Shown in pieces: positions 20,879 through 30,621 of a stretch of 64,000 nucleotides of DNA. Where the stretch lies: NCBI GenBank assembly GCA_016714045.1, contig JADJNY010000003.1, positions 186,001-250,000 of the forward strand. Reading direction: 5' to 3'. This stretch comes from Planctomycetota bacterium (GTDB lineage: Bacteria; Planctomycetota; UBA1135; GCA-002686595). How positions within the stretch are numbered: position 1 is the first letter of the stretch; every line of letters starts with the position of its first letter. The notes beneath the pieces were generated by a model. The model had not been told where the DNA came from, ran no database searches, and was given only the letters and a program-made list of their open reading frames with translations. A program made the translations under genes and the position numbers.

Positions 20879-21838
20879 TCAGGGTGACGGGCGCGCGTCG
20901 TTCGCTTCGATCGGTGTCGACGGGGGCTCGCTCGGAAGCGGGGCGCGGGGCGGGGCGGACTGGGTCGGGGAGAGTTGGGCGGGCGTCGGAGTTTCGGTTC
21001 GGACGGGCGTGGAGGGGAGCGGTGCCGTCGGTTCGGTCGCGGGGCATTGCACGAGCTGCACGCGGCGCTTCACGCGTTTCGTGCGCGACGGGACGGGGCG
21101 GCGAGCGAGCGCCACGATCGAGTGGCCGAACGGCAGGTCGAAGCGTCCTGAGAGCGACAGCTCGGACGTGAAGGCGCGGTAGAGCAGCGCGGCGAGCCAC
21201 TTCGGCGTCGGGACGGAGAGGTTCGTGTGCCGGTCGGACGTCGGGACGATGCGCAGGAGCTCGAGCACCTTGAAGAGCATCACCGTGGGCGCGAGCAGCG
21301 GGAAGAGCACGACGTTCGCGTGCGTGATGCGCTCGACGGTGAGGTCGGCGGCCTCGAGGGCGCGGCGCAGTCGAGCGCGCGTGTAGCGGCGCCGCGGCAC
21401 ATCCCCGCCGTGCGCGTGGAGCCAGTCGTGCGCCGGCACGCTGACGAGCACGAGGCCGCCCGGGCGCACCACGCGTCGCACTTCGGCGAGCGCGCGCGTC
21501 TCGTCCTCCGCGCGACCGAGCACGTCGAACAGCGTGACGAGGTCGAACCGCCGGTCGGCGAAAGGCAGCGCGCGCACGTCGCCGACGAGGCGCGGTCCCG
21601 CGTGCTCGACCGCGACGGAGCGCTCCCCCGCGTCGTTGGGCTCGAGCTCGACGACGCTCTCCGCGAACGCCGTCAGCGCCTCCGCGAAGCCGCCGTCCGC
21701 GCCGCCCACGTCGAGCGCGCGCGGCACGCGCACGCTGCCCATCGCGGCGCGCAGGTGCGACAGGTAGACCTTCCGCCGTCCGCGGAACCACCAGTGCTCT
21801 CCCTCGAGACGCGCGAGCGAGCGGCGCGCGGAGCTCAA
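20879..21838 (-). CDS. Class I SAM-dependent methyltransferase with Pro-rich tail
   Basis: 319 residues. The best start is TTG 21836-21838, which overlaps the TGA of the upstream oxidase gene (TTGA); no ATG precedes the conserved part. Motif I is ALDVGGADGGFAEAL, followed by LVGDVRALPFADRRFDLVTL and the post-motif VVRPGGLVLVSVPAHDWL, then RRYTRARLRRALEAADLTVE, as in Methyltransf_11/UbiE-like enzymes acting on small molecules or glycolipids. The N-terminal EGEHWWFRGRRK is typical of a subgroup often found in polysaccharide loci. The last 65 or so residues are a Pro/Thr/Ser-rich tail with no visible fold. The substrate is unknown. Confidence 0.8.
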   Translation of the reverse strand: MSSARRSLARLEGEHWWFRGRRKVYLSHLRAAMGSVRVPRALDVGGADGGFAEALTAFAESVVELEPNDAGERSVAVEHAGPRLVGDVRALPFADRRFDLVTLFDVLGRAEDETRALAEVRRVVRPGGLVLVSVPAHDWLHAHGGDVPRRRYTRARLRRALEAADLTVERITHANVVLFPLLAPTVMLFKVLELLRIVPTSDRHTNLSVPTPKWLAALLYRAFTSELSLSGRFDLPFGHSIVALARRPVPSRTKRVKRRVQLVQCPATEPTAPLPSTPVRTETPTPAQLSPTQSAPPRAPLPSEPPSTPIEANDARPSP

Positions 21839-23246
21839 GCGGACTCCTCCGGTCGCGCCGCTCGAAGCGCTCGGCGGCTCCGTCCGCGCGGCGCGCGCTC
21901 CTGCGCGAGCCGTTCGAGCGCGGCGCGCGCGGCGGCACGTCCGACGCGGATCGAGGCCGCGGCCGCGCTCTCGCGTGCGGCGGCGTCGGGCTCGCCGGTC
22001 GCGCGGAACAGGTTGTCGAGGACGTCGAGTGCGGCTTCGAGCACGTGCACACGCGCCGCGTGGCCGCGGTCGGGCACGATCCGCGCGTGACGCGCGCGCG
22101 TGACCGCGAGAAGCCGCGTGCTCCCCGGGATCGCGAGACCCGCGCGCACGAGCTCGAGCTCCGCAGCGCGCGCTGCGTCGCGCGCGCCGAGATTCCACGT
22201 GGCGTCGCCCGGACGGCACGGAGCTCGCAGCAGAGCGCCGCGCGCCCGCCGGGGAGCGCCGGCGCGGCGGCGAGCGGCGACGCGGACACGCGCGTGAGCC
22301 GCGACGAGCGATCGAGGACGTGCGTCCACGGCGCGGTCGTCCGCTCGCACGCGTCGACCTCGAGGTGCGCGTAGAGCACGGCGACGTGCTCCGAGGCGAG
22401 CGCGGCGGCGCCGAGGCGCGCGTCGAGCGCGGGGTCGAGCGCGCGCGCGAGCCCGCCGAGCGGCACCGCGCCGACGACGGCGTCGCACGTGAGCGAGCGC
22501 ACGACGCCCTCGCGCTCCCACGCCACGCGTCGTACGCGCCCAGCGCGGTGTTCGAGCGCCAGGGCGCGGGCGCACAGACGGATCTCGCCGCCCGCGGCCT
22601 CGATCGCGGCCTGGTAGGCGCGCGCGATCGCGCCGATGCCGCCTTCCGCGGGCACGGAGTACGTGCGCGGCGCGTCGTTGCGCGCGTGGAACGAGCTCCC
22701 GAGTCCGGACAGGAGCTCCGTGCTCTCCGCCGTGAACGACGCGCGCGCGTCGAGGTGCGCGGGCGGGAGGCCCAGCGCTCGCGCGGCCCACGGCGCGAAG
22801 ACGGATTCGGCGAGCGCGCGACCGTGGCGGTGCGCGAGCCAGGCCGCGAGGTCGAGCTCCGGTCGCGGGCCGAGCGCGGCGCGAGCCCGCTCCACGAGCG
22901 CATCGCGCGCGGCGCGCAGCGCGAACTCGACCGGCGCGATGCCGAGCAGCGCGCGGAACGCGATCGGCGCGTCCAGCGTCGCGCCGAAGAGGGCGAGGCT
23001 CGTCGCGTGCGTCCGCTCGACGAGCGGCACGCCGAGGTCATCGCGCACGTGCGCGAGGAGCGCCGCGTCGCGCGTCTCGAGCACGCGCGGCCCGAGGTCG
23101 AGGACGTGACCTTCGCGCACGACGCTGCGCGCGAGCCCGCCGACGGCGGACTCCTGCTCGAGCACGGTGACGGCGCGGCCCGCGCGGGCGAGCTCCCACG
23201 CGGCCGAGAGTCCGGCCAATCCAGCACCGAGGACGACGACGTGCAT
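21835..23246 (-). CDS. FAD-dependent amine-oxidase/protoporphyrinogen-oxidase-like protein (one frameshift)
   Basis: ATG 23244-23246 opens directly into the dinucleotide-binding motif VVVLGAGLAGLSAAWELA, then VLEQESAVGGLARSV and LDLGPRVLE, characteristic of the HemY/UDP-galactopyranose-mutase-like flavoprotein group. The frame is lost at about 22215-22232: the upstream part ends near ALCCELRA and the continuation (PGDATWNLGARDAARAAELE ... ARIVPDRGHAARVHVLEAAL) is read in another frame to TGA 21835. The segment AHLEVD with later DNLFRATGEPDAA fits the C-terminal FAD-binding end. It is translationally coupled to the methyltransferase. A role in surface glycan or lipid modification is a guess from context. 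Confidence 0.7.
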
Positions 23247-23343
23247 CGAAGCGGTTCCCGAGGTCCGCTTCGGGATCGACCAGGGGACCGGCGTGCTGGA
23301 GCCGATCCCGTCCTTAATCGCGCCGCGGCGCGCGGGCTCGCGG

Positions 23344-25168
23344 TCAGGTCGCGGGTTCGTCCGCTTGGACGAGGTGCACCCGGAAGATCGTTCCACCTCC
23401 GGGGCGTGCGACGACCTCGACCCGCCCGCCCATCGCATCGGCCTGGAGCGCCACGAGGTGCAGGCCGAGCCCCGTGCCCTTCGCCGTGCGGGTCGTCTCG
23501 TTGCCGACGCGGTAGAAGGCCTCGAAGATGCGGTCGCGCTCGCTCTCCGGGATGCCTGGCCCGCGGTCCTGCACCTCGAGCCACACCGCGCTCCCCGCGC
23601 GCCGCGTGACGACGCGGATCGGTTCGCCGCCCGGCGGGACGGGCGCGTACTTGCGCGCGTTCTCGACCAGGTTGCCGACGATCGAGCGGACGCCCTCGGG
23701 GTAGAGCAAGACGGACGGGAGCTCGGGCTCGAGCTCGAACACGAGATCGCGCGCCGGGTCCTCGTCGGGCCCGATCAAGGTGGCGCGCAGGCCGTCGACG
23801 ACGCGGTTCAGGTCGCCGGGTTCGACCTGCGTCTCCTTCGACGTCAGCCGGCCCTTCTCGAGCACGCGCTCGACGAGCGTCTCGAGGCGCTGGCTCTCGC
23901 GCACGATGCGCTGGTAGTAGACGCGCCGCTTCGCGTCGTCCTCGACCCACCCGTCCTGGAGCATCTCGGCGTAGAGGCGGATCGCGGAGAGCGGCGTGCG
24001 CAGTTCGTGCGTGACCGCGGAGACGAAGTTCTCGGTGCGCCGCGCGGACTCGAGGTCGTGCGAAACGCTGCGCAGGAGCAGCGCGAGCCCCGTCGCGAGC
24101 GAGAGGATCAACATCGCGCCGACGCCCGCGAGGTGGAGCATCTGCGAACGGAAGCGCTCGCCCAGGAGCCCGATGTCGACCGCGACGCGCATCGTGCCGA
24201 ACGCCTGATCGCGCAGGTCCGCCTCGATGCCGAGCTCGTGCACGGGGCGCAGCGACTGGCTCACGTGCTCGCCGGGCAGCGCGCCGGTCTGGTCGGGTCC
24301 GTAGAACTCCTGGTCCGGGATCAGCGTGCGCGCGGCCAGCTCCGCCGGCAGCCCGCGGAACAGCCAATCGCCGTCGATGAAGAAGCCCTGGATGAACTCC
24401 GGCGCGTTGCGGGCGCTGTCGAAGCACCGGGGCATGTTCGCGAGCTCGCGCAGCTCCTCGATCTTGACGCTGCGGAACGCGACGACGCGCTTGGCCGCGG
24501 GCGTCGCGGAAGAGGCGCAGCTCGAAGTCGTAGACGCGCGCGAGCTTCTCGATCTTCTCCAGGCCGCGCAGCGCCTGCGATTCCTCCTTGAGGCAGTTCA
24601 GGTCCTCCTCGCTGCTCAGGTTGATCGCGATGACCGGCACCGAGTAGGGGATCGACTGCGACGCGGGCACGGGCCGCAAGCGCGGGACGAGCGAGGGGTT
24701 GAGCAGGATGCGCGCGAACTCCTTCGTCGCGACGAGGAGTTCGCCGCGCAGCGCGCGCGCCGCGTCCGCGTCCTCGACCGCGCCCACCTGGATCTCGGGG
24801 TCGTGCTGCGTTCGGTCGTTGACGTGGATCTGGAACCAGCCGAGCACCCCCTTCGGTCGCGCCTCGGTCGAGAGCGGCGAGCGATAGAACCCGATCGAGC
24901 CCAGGATCGGTCGCGGCGGGTAGTGGAGCTCCCGGTACTCGAACAGGTCGCGGCGTTGCTCGGCGGCGAGGAGCGAGTCGAGCTCCTCCTTCAGCGCGCC
25001 CGAAAGCCGCCGTGCCGCGTCGGCGACGCCGAGCGGCACGGCTTCGAGCTGGCTCTCGTGGTCGATGGCGAGCTGCCGCCAGTGCAGACCTCCCAACACG
25101 AGCGTAGGGAGGACGAGCAGCACGCCGTACAGGACGAGCGCGGTACGGCGGGTCCCTAGCTGAACCAC
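23344..25168 (-). CDS. Sensor histidine kinase (one frameshift)
   Basis: The GTG start at 25166-25168 lies inside the end of the response regulator gene (13-bp overlap). TM1 is ALVLYGVLLVLPTLVLGGL. An extracytoplasmic sensor region of about 300 residues follows, then TM2 (LAGVGAMLILSLATGLALLL), the HisKA box FVSAVTHELRTPLSAIR with the phospho-accepting His, and a HATPase with N box LVENARKYAP, G1 DRGPGIPESERDRIF and G2 GTGLGLHLVALQ. The frame breaks at about 24495-24515 within the sensor part (ELRLFRDA, then AKRVVAFRSVKIEELREL in another frame). Without the break the product would be about 608 residues. It is the partner of the adjacent regulator; the stimulus is unknown. Confidence 0.82.
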
Positions 25169-25893
25169 CGATAGCCCTTGCCGCGCACCGTCTGGATCAG
25201 CGTCGGCTCGGCGGCGTTGGGTTCGACCTTGCGGCGCAGTCCGACGATGTGGATGTCGACGGTGCGCGTCTCGACGTTCGCGCTCTTGTAGTGCCAGACG
25301 TCGAGCAGGAGGTCGTCGCGCGTCACCACGCGGTTCCGGTTCTTGATCAGATACTCGAGGATGTCGCCCTCGCGCGGCGTGAGCGCGAACACCTGGCCGT
25401 CGCGGTGCACTTCGAGGCGCGCGAGGTCGACCGAGATGCCGCCGGGGAGCTCGAGGCGCGGCGGGGGAGCGGTGTCGAGTTCCTTGCGACGGAACTGCGC
25501 CTCGACGCGCGCGACGAGTTCGCGCGGGCTGAACGGCTTCTTGATGTAGTCGTCGGCGCCGAGCTCGAAGCCTTGGATCAGGTCGTTCTCGCTGGCGAGC
25601 GCCGTCAGGATCACGACGCGGATGTCGTGGCGCTCCTTGCGCAGCGTGCCGAGCACCTCGAGCCCGCCCATGCCCGGCAGCATCAGGTCGAGCACCATCA
25701 GGTCGGGCCGCGCCTTGCGGACGGCGTCGAGCGCGGCGGGGCCGTCGTGGACGACCGAGACCTCGAAGCCGGCGTGCTCGAGCGCGTCGCGGACGCCGAA
25801 GGCGATCGATTCCTCGTCCTCGACGACGAGGACGCGGTGGGTCTGGGTCTGAGGACGGGAGGGGGCGGGTTGGGTGCTCATGAGCTCTGCCAT
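25156..25893 (-). CDS. OmpR/PhoB-family response regulator
   Basis: 245 residues from ATG 25893, with ATG 25881 as an alternative. The receiver domain has acidic residues VEDEES, phospho-acceptor D69 in LMVLDLMLPG, Thr in VVILTALAS and Lys in YIKKPFSPREL. The C-terminal winged helix shows ALTPREGDILEYLIKNRNRV, VWHYKSANVETRTVDIHI and VRGKGYRWF. It is the first gene of a minus-strand unit, RR-kinase, that may continue into the oxidase and methyltransferase 97 bp further on. Confidence 0.92.
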   Translation of the reverse strand: MAELMSTQPAPSRPQTQTHRVLVVEDEESIAFGVRDALEHAGFEVSVVHDGPAALDAVRKARPDLMVLDLMLPGMGGLEVLGTLRKERHDIRVVILTALASENDLIQGFELGADDYIKKPFSPRELVARVEAQFRRKELDTAPPPRLELPGGISVDLARLEVHRDGQVFALTPREGDILEYLIKNRNRVVTRDDLLLDVWHYKSANVETRTVDIHIVGLRRKVEPNAAEPTLIQTVRGKGYRWFS

Positions 25894-26078
25894 GGGAGGA
25901 TATCCGGGGTTGCGTCGAGGGACACCTGCCGTGGCCCCGACTGGGAGAGAGGTACCCCGTTACGCCCCTCGAGTCGTTCGGAAACAACGCTCCGTACGTA
26001 AAAGGAAATCGCAGTCGGGGAGCGTCGCGTGCGGCGCGCGCCCTGGGCTTCCGGACCGAGGCGCGCTACACCTCGGGC

Positions 26079-27767
26079 GTGGACGCGCTGCCTCCCGACC
26101 CGACCTCGTTCGTCGTCCACGCCCTGCTCGCCGCGGTGGGGACGTACGGGCTCGCGCGGGAGCTCGCGCGCTCGCGCCCCGCGGCGCTCGCGGCGGGAGT
26201 AGCGTTCGTCGCGGCCTTCGTCGCGGCCGAGGGCGCGCGCCGGGGCGGGGGGAACCCGGTGGCGCCGAGCACGCCGCTCGCTGCGACGTTCGCCTTCGCG
26301 CCCTGGGCGGCGTGGGGGATCGAGCGCGTGCACGCGTCGGCGCCGTGGCGCGGCCGGCTCGTCGCGGCGCTCGCCGGCGTGGTCGCGTTCGCGCTCGCGA
26401 CGCTCGAGAGCGACCCCGCGCCGCGCGCGCTCGCTGCGCTCGCGCTCGCCGGATGGGCCGCGCGCGCGCCGCGCCGTCCGACGACGTGGGCCGCGCTCGC
26501 CGCCGTCGGGATCGCGTGGGGCGTGAGCGCGGAGCTCGCGCACGCGGGGCCGCGCGCGGCGCCGCGGTTCGGACACGCGCCGGTCGACCTCGTCGCGCTC
26601 GGGCTGCTCCTCGTGGCGATCGCGCTCGCGGCGCGGTGGCGCGCGCTCGTCGAGCCCGCGGAGCGCGCGCCCGACGCCGAGCGTTCCTCCGCGGCGCCGC
26701 CGGGTTCGAGCGCGGAGCTGCGCGCGGCGTCTCCCGGCGCGTGGACGCTCGGCCTCGCGGGCGTCGTCGTGGCGCTCGTCGCCGCGGTCGCGCTCGACCG
26801 CGCGCGCTTCGGCGACGTGCTCGTGCGCGAGGCGTTCTTGCGCGGGAGCGCGTCGGCGTGGCTCGTGCTCCCCGCGGCAGTGCTCGCGCTCGCGTGGGGC
26901 TTCGCGCCGCGGAGGGAGCGCGCGCTCGCGGGCGTCGGGACGTGGACGCTCGCGCTCGCGGTGCTCGCGCTCGGCGCGGGCTCGTTCGACCGCGTGCTCG
27001 CGGCCGTGCCGTTCCTGGGCGACGCGCGCGCGGAGACGGTCGCGCCGTTCGCGGCGCTCGGCGTCGCGCTGTGCGCGGCGTGCGCGCTCGACCTCGCCCC
27101 GGCGCGCGCGCGCGCGGCGGCGGCGGTGCTGGCACTCGCGCTCGCGGGCTTCGTGCTCGCGACGGGACAGCTCCCGTCCGCGGCGGGGCCGCGCCCGAGC
27201 GAGCTCCCGCGCGTCGACCCCGACGACGAGCTCGTCGGCGCGCCGCGGCGGCCGCCGGAGGAGCTCGCGGACGCGACGCTCGGCGCGCGCGACGTGCTCG
27301 TGTGGCTGCATCCGGCGTTGAAGGCGGACGCGACGCTGTTCGTCGAAGGCCTAGAGCGGGGCGAGGGCTGCGCCGACGCTCGCAACGGCGTCGCGCCGGT
27401 CGCACTCGAGCGCGTCGATCTCTTTCGCGCGCTCGACCCCGGCCCCGCCGCGGACGGTCCCTCGCCGCGCGCGCCCGCGGGCGCGCAGGGGTTCGCGTTG
27501 CGCGAGGGCGCGCTCGGGCCGATCCCGCCCGGATGGTGGAGCGTGCGCGTCGAGTTCCGGCGCGCGGGCACGGACGAAGTGCTCGGCACGCGCGTGCTCG
27601 GCGTCGTGCGCGCGGAGGGCGGCGTCGCGGATCGCTTCGGCGCGCTCTTCGTGCTCGCGGCGTCGCTCGCGCTGCTCCTCGCGGCGCCGCTCGGCCCGCG
27701 GACGCGCGCGGCGGCGCTCGGGTTGCTCGCGGCGGCGTGGTGCGCGGTGCCCTGGCTCGTCTATTGA
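26079..27767 (+). CDS. Polytopic membrane protein, possibly YfhO-like and N-terminally reduced
   Basis: 562 residues from GTG 26079. The frame is open upstream to TGA near 25881 but has no ATG. About ten hydrophobic helices are visible (HALLAAVGTYGLARELARS, AALAAGVAFVAAFVAA, LGLAGVVVALVAAVAL and others) plus a soluble segment between about residues 360 and 520 before a last helix pair. The opening resembles the middle of YfhO/GtrA-type lipid-linked glycosyltransferase membrane proteins, where a helix in the style HLLLAGLGTYLLAR follows a longer N-terminus. If so, the first few helices are missing. Composition is extreme (Ala, Arg, Leu). It is divergent from the response regulator. Confidence 0.6.
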   Translation: MDALPPDPTSFVVHALLAAVGTYGLARELARSRPAALAAGVAFVAAFVAAEGARRGGGNPVAPSTPLAATFAFAPWAAWGIERVHASAPWRGRLVAALAGVVAFALATLESDPAPRALAALALAGWAARAPRRPTTWAALAAVGIAWGVSAELAHAGPRAAPRFGHAPVDLVALGLLLVAIALAARWRALVEPAERAPDAERSSAAPPGSSAELRAASPGAWTLGLAGVVVALVAAVALDRARFGDVLVREAFLRGSASAWLVLPAAVLALAWGFAPRRERALAGVGTWTLALAVLALGAGSFDRVLAAVPFLGDARAETVAPFAALGVALCAACALDLAPARARAAAAVLALALAGFVLATGQLPSAAGPRPSELPRVDPDDELVGAPRRPPEELADATLGARDVLVWLHPALKADATLFVEGLERGEGCADARNGVAPVALERVDLFRALDPGPAADGPSPRAPAGAQGFALREGALGPIPPGWWSVRVEFRRAGTDEVLGTRVLGVVRAEGGVADRFGALFVLAASLALLLAAPLGPRTRAAALGLLAAAWCAVPWLVY

Positions 27768-27797
27768 TCCGCGGCGCTCGCGGCGCCGCGCGCGTCG

Positions 27798-28238
27798 TCA
27801 GGCGCGGGGCGAAATCGGCGCACGCTCGAGCACGGCCTCGGCGAGCGCGCCACGGCGTTCCCTGAACCAGTAGGCGCCGAGCGCGAGCGCCAGCGCGCCG
27901 TACACGAGGTCGAACACGTCGACCCGTTCGCGCCACGCGAGCGCGAGCACCATCGCCGCGAGCAGCGCCCACGCCGCGCGGTCCGTGCGCAGCTTCAGCG
28001 TCGTCGCGACGGCGACGGCGAGCGCCGCGACGCCGACGAGCACGCTCGCGAGCGCGAGCGCGCGACCGAGCGGGCTCGACGTCCAGGTGGCGCCCTGGTC
28101 GGCCGCGAGCGCCGGCGTCGCCAGCGCGCCGCGCCAGACTGCCATCGTCGCCACGAGCACGAGGTGCGCGACGTGGAGGCGATCGCCGCGCGCGAGGGAG
28201 CGCCGCAGCGCCGCGCGCGTCTCGTCCGTGGGCTCCAT
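27798..28238 (-). CDS. Small membrane protein of unknown function
   Basis: 146 residues from ATG 28238. Three to four hydrophobic helices: HVAHLVLVATMAVWRGAL, LALASVLVGVAALAVAVA, WALLAAMVLALAW and LVYGALALALGAYW. It lies 44 bp downstream of the O-antigen-ligase-like gene on the same strand, so it is likely co-transcribed with it, and it converges with the membrane protein ending at 27767. I recognise no family. Confidence 0.65.
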   Translation of the reverse strand: MEPTDETRAALRRSLARGDRLHVAHLVLVATMAVWRGALATPALAADQGATWTSSPLGRALALASVLVGVAALAVAVATTLKLRTDRAAWALLAAMVLALAWRERVDVFDLVYGALALALGAYWFRERRGALAEAVLERAPISPRA

Positions 28239-28282
28239 GAGGGACTTGTACCGCACGCGACGGAGCGCGGCCACGGGGGACG

Positions 28283-30508
28283 TCAGCGCGACGACCAGCG
28301 TTCGCGCGCGAAGGTCTCGACGACCCACTTCGGCAGCGCCGCGAGCTCCTGCTCCCAGTGTCCGAGGTCCGCGAGCAGCGCCTCCGCCTCGGGCTTCTTC
28401 CCCGCGGCGAGCAGCGCGGCCGCGAGCTCGACCTGCATGCGGACGGGCGCGGGATCGGCGCCCGACGCGCGCACCATCTGGCGGTAGCTGCGTACGGCAT
28501 CGTTCCACGCGCCGTGCAGCGCGTGCTCGCGCGCGTAGCCGCGTTGGGCGCGCACCTCGAGCGCGCGCGCGAGGCGCTCGTCGTTCTCGGCGCGGCGCGC
28601 TTTCGCGAGCGCGAAGGACTGGTCGGGCGTCGCGTTCGCGATCTCGGGCGCGACGCGCGTCCACAGCGCTTGCGCGCTCGCGTCCTTGCCTTCGAGCTCG
28701 AGGCGCGTCGCGAGTGACAGGAGGCGATCGGGATCGAGCCGATGCGCGCGTTCGAGCTCGTCCGCGAGCGTGGTCGCGTCGGGCACTCGGTCCTCGTCGA
28801 GCGCGAGCGTCATCCGGTTCCACGCGAGGCCCGGGTGGCCGGGGTCGAGTCGCTGCGCGAGCTCCCACATCCCGCGCGCGCCGTCCTCGTCGCCGCCGCG
28901 CAGCTGCGCGAGGCCGAGCTGCATCAAGACCTCGACGCGGTACGGCCGCACCGCGAGCAGCGCGCGCCAGGCCTCCGCGACCTCTTGCGGCTCCGCGCCG
29001 CGCGCTTCGAGCCACCGCGCGCGCAGCGAGAGCGGGAGCGGCGCGTACGGCGCCTCCTCGAGCGCGAGGTCGATCACGCGGCCGACGTCCTCGGTCGTGA
29101 GCTCGTCGCCGCGCTCGAGCGGCGCGAGCACGCGCGACTGGGCGACGAATTCGAACGCGAAGCTCGCCGCGACGGCCGCGCAGAAGAGCAGGAACCACGG
29201 CGCGAGCCGGCGCGCGAGCGTCGGCCGGTCCGCTCGCACGGGCCCGAGCAGCATTCCGAACGCGCCGAACGCGAGCGACGACGACACGGGGTCCGTGAAG
29301 AGCACGCCGTGCACGAGGCCGTTCGCGAGGAGCGCGAGCGCCGCCGCGCCGAGCGCCGCTTGGACGCGGTCGTCGCCGCGCAGGCGGCGCACCGCCGCGC
29401 GCGCGACGAGCGCGAGCAGGAGGAACGCGCCCGCGGCGAAGACGACGCCGCCTTCCGCGAGGAGCGTCAGGTAGTCGCAGTGCGCGTGCTCGACCTCGGT
29501 CTCCTGCGCGAGGCGGCGCTGGTGCGACGAGAGCTCGATCTCCGCCGTGTCGCGGTACGGCGGGAAGCGCGCGGCGAACTGGCCCAGGCCGACGCCGAGG
29601 AACGGGTGGTCGGCGACCATCGCGAGCGTGCGCTTCCAGACGAGCGCGCGGACCGCGACGCCGCCCGTGTCGCCGGCCGCGACGGGGCGCGCTGCGGCGG
29701 TCGAGGCCGGCGCGCTCGCCGCGGGCGCGTCGTTCGGCGTCGAAGCGAAGAAGCGCGGCGCGAGCGCGCCGAGCACGGCGACGAGTGCGAGCCCCGCCCA
29801 CGCGGCGCGCGCGCGGCGCTCGGAGCGGAAGAGCGCGAGCCCCGCGAGCGCCGCGGCGAGCGCGAGCACGCCGGCGTGGACCGGAACGCTCCACGCGTAG
29901 ACGAGGTGGAGGAGGAGCGCAGCGCCGTGCACGAGCGTCCACGGCCCGAAGGCGTCGAAGACGAGGAACGCCGAGAGCGCCGCGCCCGCGAGCGCCGCGT
30001 GGGAGACGCTCCCCGTGTTGCCGAGCGCGCCTGTGTGCGCGTTCGACGCGTCGAAGAGCGCGACGGCCGTGAACGCGATCGAGAGGAGCGCCGCGCCGCG
30101 CGCGAAGACCGAGCGGCCGGCCGGGGAGAGGCTCGCGCCCGACATCAGCATCGCGGCCGCGACGAGCACCGTGAACGTCGCGCGCAGGCGCTCGAAGGTG
30201 TCGCCCGTGAACGAGACGGGGTCGAGCTCCTCGGTGCGGAACGCGCCGGCGGCGAGCAGCGGGAGGAGCAGGAACCAACCGCGCGCCGCGCGCGCGTGGC
30301 CGCGGAACGCGAGCAGCGCGAGCGCGGGCAGCGTCGCGAAGAGTGCGACGGCGGAGCCGGTCGAGGTCGCGGTCCAGTCGTCGCGCAGGAACGATCCCGG
30401 TCCCGGCCACGCGAGGATCGCGGCGGGGAGCAGCATCAAGAGCGCTTGCAGCCGCTCGCCGGGCAAGCGCTCGGGCTCGGAGTCGTGAGTCGCGGCGGGG
30501 GGCGGCAT
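28283..30508 (-). CDS. O-antigen ligase / Wzy-like membrane protein with C-terminal TPR region
   Basis: 741 residues from ATG 30508. About eleven membrane helices fill the first 420 residues. The Wzy_C/WaaL signature lies in the large external loop and beyond it: MVADHPFLGVGLGQFAARFP and HAHCDYLTLLAEGGVVFAAG. The C-terminal 300 residues are TPR-like helices (VEVLMQLGLAQLRGGDEDGA, GMWELAQRLDPGHPGL, LLAAGKKPEAEALLADLG). Proteins of this architecture join or polymerise surface glycans, or glycosylate pilins, at the outer face of the inner membrane. Nearby glycan genes are lacking, so the acceptor is unknown. Confidence 0.82.
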   Translation of the reverse strand: MPPPAATHDSEPERLPGERLQALLMLLPAAILAWPGPGSFLRDDWTATSTGSAVALFATLPALALLAFRGHARAARGWFLLLPLLAAGAFRTEELDPVSFTGDTFERLRATFTVLVAAAMLMSGASLSPAGRSVFARGAALLSIAFTAVALFDASNAHTGALGNTGSVSHAALAGAALSAFLVFDAFGPWTLVHGAALLLHLVYAWSVPVHAGVLALAAALAGLALFRSERRARAAWAGLALVAVLGALAPRFFASTPNDAPAASAPASTAAARPVAAGDTGGVAVRALVWKRTLAMVADHPFLGVGLGQFAARFPPYRDTAEIELSSHQRRLAQETEVEHAHCDYLTLLAEGGVVFAAGAFLLLALVARAAVRRLRGDDRVQAALGAAALALLANGLVHGVLFTDPVSSSLAFGAFGMLLGPVRADRPTLARRLAPWFLLFCAAVAASFAFEFVAQSRVLAPLERGDELTTEDVGRVIDLALEEAPYAPLPLSLRARWLEARGAEPQEVAEAWRALLAVRPYRVEVLMQLGLAQLRGGDEDGARGMWELAQRLDPGHPGLAWNRMTLALDEDRVPDATTLADELERAHRLDPDRLLSLATRLELEGKDASAQALWTRVAPEIANATPDQSFALAKARRAENDERLARALEVRAQRGYAREHALHGAWNDAVRSYRQMVRASGADPAPVRMQVELAAALLAAGKKPEAEALLADLGHWEQELAALPKWVVETFARERWSSR

Positions 30509-30621
30509 GCGGCGGGCGCGAGGGGACGCGCGACGGGCAATCTACTTCCCGCGGTGTGGGGGAACGATGGGGTGGGCGGAGGGAGGTGGATGACGCGCGC
30601 GTTGCCGATGGATGGACCGAC

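Noticed and set aside
20879..25987. A single 1702-codon open frame on the minus strand
   Set aside because: It joins parts of the response-regulator shadow, the kinase N-terminus, an out-of-frame kinase and oxidase section and the methyltransferase. Only pieces look like proteins, and recognised domains switch frame between them.
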